NCBI RefSeq assembly: GCF_042242105.1
Contig: NC_092014.1
Span: 13,593,874 to 13,657,873 of the forward strand
Source: Pempheris klunzingeri
Lineage: Eukaryota; Chordata; Actinopteri; Acropomatiformes; Pempheridae
DNA length: 64,000 bases
Reading direction: 5' to 3'
The position numbers and the translations under genes were made by a program. Each line of letters begins with the position of its first letter. The first letter of the stretch is position 1. Shown here piece by piece: positions 11,626-23,580 of the stretch. Below the pieces are notes generated by a model that was not told the DNA's origin, ran no database searches, and worked only from the letters and a program-made list of their open reading frames with translations.

Positions 11626-12473
11626 TGGATGTTTTAAGAGCTATTACACTGTTCTGTCGTAAAGCAATAGTAGTGGGACGGACTATGTTCTCCCAGTGTG
11701 TGTTGTAGACATTGTTTGTTGTCTAATGTAGGATTAATGAACAACTCAGGCATACAGTTTAATCACATCTGGCAGACACTTCCGTCACATTTTTATTCCT
11801 ACAATTTCTTCTTGCTCAAGAACATTTTGTCATGTGGACAGAAGGAGCAGAGGGTCCATCCACTAACCTTCCTATTAATGGTTGACTCCTCCACCGACTA
11901 AACCATACCCGCCCCAATTGAAGAGACGTTCACCGGTATCCCCCCCCCCAAAATGATGGTCTCAGACTGTCAGTGAATACACTTTGGATAAATGTTAAGA
12001 CATTTATTTACATCATATAAATGAACAGTTATTTGTGTTTGCTCTACCACACATCGTAATTCACAAATCAAGAGGTGCAGATTTAGTATCGACATGTGCT
12101 CCAAGGTTTCTACATAGCTTTGCTTTTAAATTACATTACACTGTAAAAGATCATTTTTGAGTTTGACTAATTCCGTGACTGTGCTTGCTGTTATTTTAGG
12201 GGTTCATATGTGATTTACAATGTCCAAGGTCACCGTTTGGCTGCCTATAATGACCGAGGACTTTAGTGAGTAGTACATATATCATACGGGTTATTATTCA
12301 ACAGCCAAACCTAACATCTGCACAGTTGTCTTTGAAACTAGTTTAATGACACTGCCAAAAATCACTAAAATATGCGTATTTTGTGACTTTTTCCAGGCTT
12401 GTGAAATATCTTTTTTTGTCTATATCTGTCCAGGTTTTGAAATGTTTTGTTTTGTCATATTTTAACTTTGTCA

Positions 12474-12506
12474 AATAAAGATTTTACAGTAGATCTGGAC
12501 AATAAA
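12474..12506 (+). terminator. Polyadenylation signals of the CCCH gene
   Basis: Two AATAAA hexamers on the plus strand (12474-12479 and 12501-12506) lie about 850 bp after the stop codon, just before an A-rich run. They give a 3' UTR of roughly 0.85-0.9 kb without a visible intron. Confidence 0.65.
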
Positions 12507-12628
12507 TGAAAAAAAAAAATAGCTGCCTATTCATTTAAACAGACTTTACTCACCCCAAACAAACTGGGGTCTGTTTTATAGCTCTCTAATCTGTGTTTTG
12601 TGTTAATTCATAATATAAATAGAGTTGA

Positions 12629-12634
12629 TTTATT
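12629..12634 (-). terminator. zfp91: Polyadenylation signal of zfp91
   Basis: AATAAA on the minus strand about 360 bp beyond the zfp91 stop codon. Cleavage 10-30 bp downstream would end zfp91 roughly 100 bp from the end of the convergent CCCH gene, so the two 3' ends are close but need not overlap. Confidence 0.55.
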
Positions 12635-12996
12635 CCAGTGGGAACTTTGATGCCACACACTGGGCATTTAATGTGCTGTATATTACTAAGAGGTATGCTA
12701 TATTATTGCATAACAGCAACAGCTTTGCAACAAAACCTCAGCATCAATAAACACTCACATGAAAGGCTAGTTATGTTTACAGGACTTATGTACAAAGGCA
12801 ACAACTTACACATACAGACACATACATATCTTTCCCTGATACAGATATTCTAAAAAGCTACGAAGTATGACTATGTGTGAACAGTACGTAATATATCGGT
12901 GATCCTACATTTACCTCAAACATTGCAATACAGTATATCAGCTCACTGATGACTGGATCTGCCTCTATGTTCTGTTTTGAGTGCACTAGACTTGTT

Positions 12997-15900
12997 TTAC
13001 ATGAGGGCCTGCTGCACTTGTCTCTCAGTGCTGTCCGACAGATCTTCCCCTTGTCCTGTCTGCTCCCAGACCACGCCGTCCTCCCCAACAGCTTCTGACT
13101 GCTGAAGGCAGCCCACTGATGGAGAGGAAGATGATAGCACTGCATTGTCCAGAATAAAGCTGTCCCCATTGGTGGAGGCTGGATCCTGGGAGTTGGGCTG
13201 GGATGGGGACAGAAGAGGGGGGCTTGGGGCAGCTGTATGCAAGGTCTGGAGCTGCTGAGAAGTTGTTAAAATGGGGATCTGCTGAGACTGGCTGACTGGC
13301 TGGAAGGTCATTTGAAGGATTTGTGTCTGCCCCTGGCTCTGCTGCTGGGAGGAATATGACTGAAGAGACTGGAGCTGGGGTTGATGCTGGGTCACCACTG
13401 AGCTGGACTGGAGGGTCAGTTGTTGGATTTGGGGCTGCTGTGGCTGCTGAGCAGCCTGAACAAACTGGACGGGCATCTGGAGATGGAGGTGAGTCTGCTG
13501 CTCAGCCGGCGAAGGGGGGTCAATGGGAGACAAGGCGATTGTCACTGGCACCTGCATGGTATGGAGGCTCTGGTCTTGTCCCAGTAAAACCACCTGGTGA
13601 CTCACTTGTTGGGCCACGTGACCGATCTGGGACACCTGAGCCACTTGCTGCCCGACGTGCCCTTCCTGGCTCAGCTGGTCCACCTGCCCATCCTGTCCTA
13701 CTTGGCTCACCTCCAGGCTGGTGACCTCCATTTGCATGGGGTTTCCTGGCAGCTCCAGCAGGGAGGCAGGGGTCGTGATGAGGGCGCCAGCATTGGCTGC
13801 CAGCGCCTCAGCGATTAGCACCTCAGGGTGACTCTTGGCTTTATGGGCCACCACACAGTCCTTCTTTTCAAACTTCTTGCCGCAAATGGAGCACGAGAAC
13901 TGATAGGTGGCATCAGCGTCGTGCTTCTTCATGTGCCAGTTGAGAGACGCCTTCTGACGACAAGTGAAGCCGCAGATTTCACACCTATTCAAGAGAAGAT
14001 TTAAGAGAATGAATCCAAACAAAGAAAGCATGTGGGCCAAAACTGTAAACAGAGAAGTACTCACTGTAGTGGCTTCTCTCCGGTGTGAATCATGCGGTGT
14101 ACGGCCAGGTTGTGGGAGCTCTTGAAGGCACGGGCACAGAACTCACAGATGTAGTCTCTCTGGTCTACGATCACAAAACAAATACAGTGTGTTCTCTCTA
14201 TACTTTGATTATCAATCACAAGGGGAAAGATCTAGCACAATGCGTGTTTTACGTATGCGCTATACATGTACCTGTGTGGTGCTTTGCATGACGAAGGAGC
14301 TGCTTCTGTAGACGGAAAAGCCTTCCGCAAGACGGGTGGGGACAAACATACTTCTTCTTGAGCAAGTGCTGATATTTTATATGGTGCTGGTGTGCAAAAC
14401 AAAGAAAATGCAGAACAGTATGTCAGCACTATTTCTATTTTTTTTCATTCTATTGAGGTTTTGCAGGAACCTACGTGAAGATCAACAATCCAATATTCCA
14501 ACTATCAAAAATAATTGGCGGTTCGATCCCAGCCTGCATGCTGAAGTGTCTTTGGCCAAGACAGGAAACCACAAACTGCTCCCAAAGCAGAGCTCTGGAG
14601 TGTGAATGAACAGTCTCCTCCTATATAATTAGATTCCTCCTGTAAGAATGTGAATGTAGCTTTAAAGTGCTTCGAGAGGTCAAAAACACTGAGAAAGCGA
14701 TATACAACTACAGCCCGTTTACCGTGTAATGCAGGACCCATCATTCTCTCCAGAACACGTCAGTTAACATTGATTATTCACTCCATGAAAAAACAAACAA
14801 AAAATGGCAGCTTAATGGATAGCAAAAAAATTATCAGTAGCTGTCCTAACCCTTTAGAATATATATGGGTGAAAAAAGGGTCTATATCAACATTTTAAAT
14901 AGATTCCCCATTGACTGTATTTGAAAGTAACACACATAAACAATCAGAAGGATTGTGTGGTTGCTGAGACAAACCTGTAGGTAACGAGGATGAGCCAGGA
15001 CTGTCCCACATCCTTCCATCTCACAGCGCACATACTGCACTGGGGGCTTCTTCCTGTGGGGGTGAGACACATGGGATTGAAATATCACAACACTGAAGCC
15101 AAATATTAAACAGGTCTCCATGTCTTCACTGAAGACAAACATTAATATATGTATATATGTGTGTATACAGACGCTTATTACACGGCTTTGTTGAATATTG
15201 GATTTGGATTGGCCAGTTTCGGGAAGCAATAAAATCATTTTAAAATCAATTGCATCATATTTCAATCAGTATTTTGTGCCAAATTGTTGATTTCTTCAGT
15301 ATGAAGCTGTATAATGAGCAGGTTAATGTGCAGCGAGCCGGTCATTTTTGCAAAACAAACCTTTTCAGGATGATTCAAGACCTGCGAGTCCTGCATCACC
15401 CTGTTGGGGTTGGTTTCGCAACAAAAGCCGGCTCACCGCACATTACTCCTTACACACTGTTCACTGTGTCAATAGTGAATCACTATCATATCCCTAATTT
15501 CTGGATAACAAGGTCACACGATGATCTATAAAATGTATGTATCAACAATTACAATGCTGCCAGTGCAGACATCAAGTTCACCTTCTCTTTGGCAGCCGTG
15601 GGGTTTTGTCATCTTTTTTCCGCCGGCCTCTCCTAACACAGTAAAACAAAGAAAATGACATAATTGTGTAGGATTTGGAAATCATAGCCATATCCTATTA
15701 TGTGGTGAATAACAAGCCATTCTGGACATGAGTTTGCTTTGTAACAACACACATTACCTTCAAAATGACGCTGTAATAATACACAGGTGAACAATTATTA
15801 CACATGCAGAATTTAACTTTAGTAAGACAAGTGGAGCTCATTCGTTTAAAGTGAACCTGTCAGATAACTTACTTCCTGGGTCCATCCGGGTCCTCCACTA

Positions 15901-18258
15901 TTTCTTCTTCTAGCTTTACTTCCTCTTCCACGCTCTCCAAGTTGTCTGAACCTTCTATCTTTATCTCAGCTACCTCTTTGTCTTTTTTAGGTGTCTTCTC
16001 TTTCTCTTTCTTCTCCTTCTGTCTCGGAGGAGCTCTGCGCTTTGGTTTGGGGACGTCCCTGAGAAAAAAAAAAAAAAAAGAGAGAGAAATATCCAGTTAT
16101 TAAACAAGTAATATGGTGCCTATGTCTAATCATGTCAGACACAGACACACACACACACACACACCTTTCAGCCTTCGGGTCGTAGCTCTGGTCATTTAAG
16201 TCATCTCTAAAAGGAACATCTTCATCACTGCTGAGGCCCTCTTCCTCCTCAGCACCACTGAAAGCGAAACAACAAATCACTTGAAACAAAATGCCCCACT
16301 TTCTGCACAGGGTCAAGTGAATGCGCATGAGGTAAGTGTACCTCTGACTCTGTGGCTGGTAGCTGAGGTCGTTTGGGTCGTCCTGAAATGCAGCGTCTTC
16401 ATCATCCAAGACTGGCTCTGCTACATCCTCACTTTCTTTCTCCTTCTTTTTACTGAGATAGAAGACACGTGAAACCCAGGCAGTCATCAAACTCACAGAA
16501 AAGGCTCTCACTTCATCACACACTTTTACATTGCACAGAAAAGCCATGGGCTCAGTGGGCCAATACATATCAAATGAAGATTATTGTTGTTATGCAGCCT
16601 ACTGTTAAAGTTAAGACATGATTCTAAATGATGCTATATACCTGTCTCTGAGTTACTCTTTGTAACCCTTGAATGTGTCAAAGATAAAAAATCATCCATC
16701 TTTAAAAGATCAGTTCAAATCAGAAACTCATTTACTTCTGAGAGAGATCTGAGAATGTGTCTATTAAATTTATACTTAACCACATTTTATTACACTTTGT
16801 AACAGAATATATCTCTAGCACTTCATATCATGCTTTACCCAAAGCACCACTTACATTTCATACTTGTCTTTATTGTTCACCTCTCCTTCCACTGCTGCAT
16901 GACAGACAAAGAAAGAGATCGTGAGTGAATCTTCAATTTTGAATAAATTACGTAAAATGGGAAAAAGGTCGTGCCTCTTTTATTGGAGTCTACTACGTTT
17001 TCTCTAAGCGAGTTACTGGAAGTAGAAGGGAAGGACTCAAAAGCAGCACTGATTCCATTAGTTCCATTTTAAATCCACCCTGCATCAACTAAATAACTGC
17101 ACTAATGTCACTGGAGGTTTACTATAGAGTAAATAATATCCTGGACAACAGCAGCAAGCATGATGCTTTGGTGCCTCTGCCTGCAGTATGATTTGATTAG
17201 TGAATAACAGGCCCACATGCTGATCCATTGTAGCTCTCTGTCAACAGGTTGCTCACCAGCTGGATTCTCCATTCCAGGTTCGGTCTTACACACAGGCTTG
17301 GCAGAGCCGCGGACAGCCCTGCCAGACGGGGGCTTGGCACGAGTCTGGGCTGGGGGGCGTCTGGAGGGAAGAGCTGGAGTGGAGACACAACCACACACAA
17401 GCCAGCTCGGTTTGAAACACACACGTAATCCCTTTTGCTCACACACAGAATGAGATTTAACGCAAATGTAGATTTAGTGAAACATAACGTGACAAGCTCG
17501 CCTTACCTTGAGCATCTGTGGCAGGTTTGTTGGGGTCCTCTGAGCTGCAGAAAGAAGGAGAAAAAACACTTGGATTTGACATTTCCTCTATCTGCACAGT
17601 GACATGTCATCAGATCTCTAACACAACAAAGCATTTAGAGTTTTTTTTTTTTTTTTTAAATATTACTATTTTTTAAGGCCAGGTAAGTTTTACTCCACCC
17701 TCCCCATGCAGAGCTGCAGAAAGGGGACGAGCTATGCTGAAGGCGTGCTTTTGACAGGAATTGACCCCACCGACATAAACACACAAGTAAAAAGTCTAGA
17801 CAGACTCTATGTGAACAAATGCCTGTGCATTTAGGGACGTACTCTGTGCCTTGAAGGCTGTCACCTGCGACCCCCCCTCCAGCCTCAGCCGAGCCCGCTG
17901 ATTCAGAGTTTTTCTTCCGCCTCGAGTTGGAAACTTTCCTCCGCTTGGTCGCACCGGTGTCCGGGCTCGGTTCGTCTTCGTCGTCGTCGTCGCTCTTGGT
18001 GTCCTTCAGCCAGGCCGGTACAGCCCTCGTTGACCTGTCTCTTAAAACCCGTCCTGAGCTCTGCGGGCTCGACGCTGCTCCGTTAACGTCTGATAATGAA
18101 GCGGAGACGCCGGACCTCGGGCGGCCCGCTCCCCGCTCCCTGAGCCCCCTCCGCGGTGTAACGGCCGTACTGGGGGCCGGGGTCTGCTGTGCGGCCTTGT
18201 CCTCCTCCGGTTCCTCACCTTTATTTACACTCCCGGTTCGGTCTCCGGCCGGTTCCAT
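12997..18258 (-). CDS. zfp91: Zinc finger protein ZFP91 (C2H2, atypical E3 ligase)
   Basis: Mammalian ZFP91 is a nuclear C2H2 protein reported as an atypical E3 ligase acting in non-canonical NF-kB signalling. Twelve coding exons on the minus strand: 18258-17843, 17544-17507, 17373-17257, 16891-16855, 16452-16342, 16257-16165, 16058-15873, 15632-15582, 15053-14975, 14386-14272, 14164-14065, 13984-12997. All junctions are GT-AG with consistent phase; product 776 aa. The N-terminus is disordered and basic/acidic. Five C2H2 fingers occupy about residues 360-500 and are nearly identical to human (CEMEGCGTVLAHPRYLQ, HMIHTGEKP-type linkers, SHPEVLIAEALAANAGALIT after finger 5). The acidic DED..F.DD..D.SY unit is encoded twice, by exons 5 and 6. 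A Gln/Val/Ser-rich tail of about 270 residues is absent from the 570-aa human protein. A GTG precedes the chosen ATG. ZNF653 is a relative, but the finger block and cntf linkage favour ZFP91. Confidence 0.95.
14515..14723 (+). mobile_element. tRNA-derived SINE in zfp91 intron 9
   Basis: Starts near a tRNA B-box-like GGTTCGATCCC, continues with CTGAAGTGTCTTTGGCCAAGA and ends with AAGCGATATACAACTACAG..CCGTTTACC, the order seen in a widespread teleost SINE. It lies between zfp91 exons 9 and 10, antisense to the gene. The A-box half is not clear, so the copy may be 5'-truncated. The family name cannot be fixed by eye. Confidence 0.7.
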
Positions 18259-18783
18259 CACCGTGAGGACGCTTCAGCCTACCTCAGATTCCGCTTTAAG
18301 TCAAGCAGGTTTACCGGGAATTTGAGAAAAAAGGACCACATGTGGTTAAAAGACGTTTTGACTCCAAGCGGCCTTTATCCAACAGAGGGGCATTTTCTGT
18401 GATTGCGATGGGTTCGCCGCAAATTAAATGCATATATTTATTGATTAGAAATTGAAAACTTTTCTTAATTATCTATTCAGCAATAAACCGATATAATTTT
18501 AAAGAAGCAGACACTATTTTCGCGTTCTTAAAGCTATAGTAAACCTACTTATTCGTCCGTGCCTGGAGCTCAACCATTTTGTGCGCTTTGTTGCGTCTCC
18601 TTTAAGCCAAATATAAACTGGGGTTACGTTCAGGAGCGGCTACGCATTTTAGCAGCTGTACAAATCATCCGGATTTTCTCTCTGCGCCTTTCCCTGATCG
18701 AGTCGGGCTAGCTGCATTGTTTATAAATCTGCAAAGACGGCAGCAGCCTTGCAAAATCAACGCGCTCACGGATGGCTGCAGCA

Positions 18784-18802
18784 GCATCATGGGAACTGTA
18801 GT
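18784..18802 (-). promoter_or_regulatory. ZNF143/THAP11-type promoter motif
   Basis: The minus strand reads ACTACAGTTCCCATGATGC, a full match to the pattern ACTACAnnTCCCAnnATGC bound by ZNF143/THAP11 at many vertebrate promoters. It lies about 525 bp upstream of the zfp91 start codon, in a locally CpG-richer stretch (about 18540-18790). It may mark the real zfp91 promoter with an unseen leader, or a promoter firing the other way. Confidence 0.55.
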
Positions 18803-20364
18803 TCAAGTTAGCTAAACAGAGCTTACACTTTGTTTTAAGGATATTTCTATCTATTTTATTGTGCTTTTATTGCTTTAGGATGAAAAATAGGACTATGAGA
18901 TCATGTGTAGAATTTGCAGTTACATTCAATATGTATAGCCTACGATAATAATGTAATTTATTACATTATTTTACTTATGTGAAAATGTTCCATGCAGAAT
19001 ACTTTCACTGTCACACACATTAACACACAAAACCTGGCCAAATCGCTATTTTCTGTGCATTTTATTCCCTAGGCTGCAGTATTTTGTGTAAAAGACGATA
19101 TTTTACTTAACACTCATACTGTATGTTAGTATCTTCATGCTTGTGTTGAATCCTTACTTTAACCTCTGGAAAGACTAGATGTGGTTTGTTTCCTGTAATA
19201 TTCTGCATTGATGACTGTGAAGCTAACATGGCTGCCAGTAAAAACCTGCACTGTCTGGTCTGAGCTGTACAATTTCGCTGCAGGTTGTTCTAATGAGGTA
19301 CATCCACCACCAGATGGCAATATTGTCCACATGTTTGGCGCCTTTCCGACTGCACAAAGTCTCTTAAAGTTGCTTTGAAATCGCTTTCCTGTCAGCCTGA
19401 ATATAGGCTGATCATGAACACACTGCTGTGTGGACACATTAAGCACACAGGGGAATTAGCAGGATGGTCATAACCATAAAATGAGGTCTTAAACCATTGA
19501 ATACCAGGGCCCAGCATACTGATCCCAATACCTAAATCTTTTATTATCAAAAGCAGATAGTGCGCTATCACATGCTATGATTAATGAGGTGAATGCAACT
19601 TTAGTATGTAAGAAACGTTAGTGATTCGCCAATCATTAAGCATTTTACTCCTCTGTGATGATTACTTAATCATGTGCATGTCAAAACAAGACAGACGCGA
19701 ATGCTAAAACTAAACGTGTGGTCACTGCACGCATTCACACAACACCAGCAGAAAGGCAGAAGGCATACACTAAGAACAGGGTTCATGTGCTCAAAGCATG
19801 ATCTGATTTGAGACAGATGAGTTTCTTGGTATGTATCCTACTGATGCTGCTATAAAAAAGATAATATTTAGTATTCATAGTATTGATGCTATAGGGATTA
19901 ATAGTCAAGCAGGAACCTGTCACCACATCTTAATGCTAAATCAGTTGGCAGAAGGTGGTGTTACTGTATAAGAACTCAATGTACCTGTGAGCGCCCTCCT
20001 GCATGTATTGTACTGCTTAGGCGTCTGATGTTCTCAAAAGCCTCCCTGAACTCCTCGCCGGGGTACAACATGTTTCTAGAGTAAAGTTGACCCAGCACAG
20101 TTTATGAAACATTCTCCAAACCCTGTGCTCTCTCTCCTCTCTCCACCATGACACGTTGCCTAATAGTAGCTGATGCATGAGGTCGGGAATGGCTTTCCAT
20201 TCACAGGGATCAAAGTCCCCTGACCTTTCAAGAAACTTCTGATCTGGTGAGCACTTTCTCCAGTTATGCGGTTTAATCTAAAACTAAAGCTAGCTGCTGT
20301 GGCTCAGACAATTTCAGTGTGTTCAAACAAAAAGAATCTGTAGACAGACAATGAATGACAGCAT
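18803..20364. other. Spacer between zfp91 promoter and rbm47 3' end
   Basis: About 1.6 kb of AT-rich DNA without recognisable coding sequence or a clear mobile element. The small open frames here show no family resemblance and no splice context. Confidence 0.6.
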
Positions 20365-23300
20365 TGTGTGCTTTTGAAAATGCTTTATTTATCTACTTTG
20401 TCACTATAAATATAACAATACCGAACAAGCTCTTTTTTTTTTTTAAACAAACCTTCAGATAGAAAAATGTCTGCATAGGTCTACAAAGATATAGCAAAGG
20501 GCACATCTTGGCAATAAGGCACACACTATGAAGAGTTTAAATGGTAACACCTATGTTAAACTAGGCATGTGTAGCTCCACACCACGGACACGAGGAGCAG
20601 CAGGAGATTGTCCTCCTGCCGTAGTGTGGGTGAAATGCAGGCAATAGAAAGTAAAGCAGGTGCTCTGAGTGGGACGCAGAGCCAAAGGGTTTTCTGCTGT
20701 CTAACACATGAAGTTTGGATGGCTGTTAAAACGTGATTAGACCTTTAACTGTTTCACCAAAACTGACATGCGGAGTTGCAACATCAGCAGCTCAAAGTGC
20801 CGGTGGGTTGTTATACTGCAACGGACCAGCTTTAGTCTTTGCTGCTGAAACTGACAAAATGTATCTGAATCTGTATCTGCCTTTATGTTCCCACTCATAA
20901 CACCAGTTCATCCAGTTCAAACAACAAACAAAATATTACACATAACAAAAACACAATAACCTTGAATTTTTTTTAAACTATTGGACACTTTGGCAAAAAA
21001 AAAAAAAAGAAGTTTTTTCTACTTTTTATCCCTAAACAAGGTGTAAATAAAGAAAAGAAATATGTTTTAGAATATATTATACCTTTTCTTCTCACTTCAT
21101 ACACAATACACGTAATGCATATATTAAATATATCCTGACGTATTGTCATCATACAAGAACATAATAAAAGCAGTTATCAGCAGTTTCTACGTCAAATCCA
21201 GTTTCAGAAGGAAGAGAAGTAGCAAAACGTAGATAATGGAGTGAGATTCAATTAAATATGTCTTGTTTGCAATCATTTTTTAAACCTCTTGGACCAAAAC
21301 CTAAAATCCAGACTGTCCTTAAAGTCAGATTCATCATGTTGTTTCATGGGTAAAACGTGTCAAAAAAAAAAAAAATCTCTGGTGGATCTATGATATATGA
21401 TGGAAAATGAGCAAATAAAAACCCCTTTAAACACAGAGAATAAAAACTACTACAAACTGGTCCACAAATACAAGCTAGCACACAAAAGTTGCGCATGCTC
21501 TCATATAAAGATGGCTGTTGTGGAGTTCATGATAAGCAGCTGCTTGCGTCTGTTATGTTTGTGTGTTGTGGTGTATAAAAATGCACGGCTACTTGCAGCC
21601 TTTATTTCAGCGTGAGGTATTGCTCCAGTTATTCCCAGTCCAACATTACACTTGTTTTCAACACACTACAGAGTTTAAAAAGTGCCTACGAAACATTCAT
21701 CAGGGTTATTTTATGCTTCTGCTTTATCTGCGTGGAATAACTCTGTCACACATACAGACATCGAAAACCCACCCAGTTCAACACATGAATTCATAATATC
21801 TCTTCATCTGAAAGTTGCAATCTCTTGCCTTTTATAAATACGTTTAAGTGCACCTCGGTCAATTTGGAGGACGAGAAATAAAGAGGAGACGGACTTATGG
21901 AGTGTTACTGCAGGAGTGTTCAGGGAAGAGACTACAGGAGAGAGGTAGCCTTGTCACATCTGACTGCACAGACTGAAACCTTCGTGTGTCACCACAATAC
22001 AATAACACCCAAATCTGCTTCATTGCAAATATGAATGTAGAAAACTGCAGTGCTCTGCACAGATGTGAGTCTTTGCTCCTTGTGCCAGCCACAGGGGCTT
22101 CACTTTGTTATGAAAGGCACAGTGGAAAGCATTGGGTAGCACATACAGTATGTAGATGTAAGGCACTGTAGTCAGGCACAGAGGGACTTTCTAATATCAT
22201 GAGATTGGAGTGTATGTTGCCTTAAGCTTTTTGGTTAGCACTGGCATATATGCAGGAGCACTTCAAGAGACAGAGTGCTCCAGTCCATATAGAAAAAATG
22301 TCTCTCATTTCTGTCCATATTTGTTCACCTTTAAAGAGTCAAACACTTAAAAAACAATAATAAAAGTATACATAACTGAGAAAAAAATAACTAACATCTG
22401 TTCAGTCTTAGTCCCCTGTCAGCGCAGTTTCTGAGAATAGGAAACATCTCAATGTACATGATATCACTGTCTTTCAGGCTTTTATATAAATCATGTTGCC
22501 CATCATTGAAAAAAGCTTTCCAGTTTTTTTCTAGTATTTCTTCCCCGAGGAATCTGTCACAATAGTATTGTTTAGCTGGCAACTTTTCTTCAGACAAACC
22601 AAGATGTATGTTTCCAAAACTTAAAGAGGAGACAAATTTTAAAAAAAAAAGGTAATTATAGGCAAATGAACACAACACTTAGAACCTTCATTTAAAACAA
22701 CCAAAACACAAAAAGAACTAAATAAACCAAAAAGTACCAAACAGGCATGTTTTAAGCATACACATTCGACCAGCATGGACGGACAGCATCACCTACAGCA
22801 TGTAGAATTGGCTAAAATACTATATATTAATGGAAAAAAAATACTAAAAAACAACATTAGTTTATCCAAAAAACAGTTGTCTTCAGTGGCATCATCTCTT
22901 ATCAGTAGTTCCTGTTGTACTTTTACTTTATTTCAATTAACTTTCTGTCTTTTTACCCCAAAGCTTTTACACTTTAGAAACAACTTTTAGACATAATGTA
23001 AAGATCTACCTTTTATGCCTCAGAGATAATATACCACCCGATAAAAAGAGAAACCTACAGAGAATAAAACCTTAAATATGAATCTTCTCTTCATAAATAC
23101 TTGAATGTACCTTCAGTGTCTGTATTGCCGTGGCAACAAGGTGGCGTGGGTCAGCGAGAGCAAGACAGAGAAGAGATGGGACTGGTGTTATTGGGAGTGA
23201 TGCTTGTTGTTGGGGGACATTTGTCACCACATACGGATGGGTTCCCTCAGTAAGTGGACTGTCCTCTGTGTGTGTTATAATTTTTTCATTCGAAAACGGT

Positions 23301-23580
23301 CATGCTGCTTGATTAAGCCTGTCAGGCGGCTGCCTCGAGTCCAGGATACACTGAGGCAAGTAGGTGGGAGAGATATGAGATTTCAGGTTGTCAGTGTTTC
23401 ACTGTCTGTTTTCTAAATATTTGCTTAAAATCACATTCCTTTAGAGCTTTTGGATGTTCACAAGTTCAAGTGATATTTCTGTATGATGGGACTGACTGCA
23501 CGCTGTTGAGATGTTGCTCTGGTCGTTCAGTCTCAGGCAGGGTAACGTTGTTGCTGTTTCTCGTGGTCTGATCCTCACAA
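20365..23580 (-). other. rbm47: Probable 3' UTR of rbm47
   Basis: From the rbm47 stop codon (23583-23581) to the AATAAA at 20389-20384 there is no splice-site evidence and no other gene, so the whole segment reads as one terminal exon with a roughly 3.2-kb 3' UTR. It is AT-rich with many short U-rich and AUUUA-like stretches on the transcript strand, as is common in regulated long 3' UTRs. Earlier polyadenylation is possible; TTTATT also occurs near 21600. The small reading frames inside are not genes. Confidence 0.6.
20384..20389 (-). terminator. rbm47: Candidate polyadenylation signal of rbm47
   Basis: AATAAA on the minus strand in the context GATAAATAAAGCATTTTC, followed by a TG-containing stretch. 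It is the last good signal before the spacer leading to zfp91. Confidence 0.5.

Noticed and set aside
13323-13724. 133-aa plus-strand frame
   Set aside because: It is the antisense shadow of the Gln-rich last exon of zfp91.
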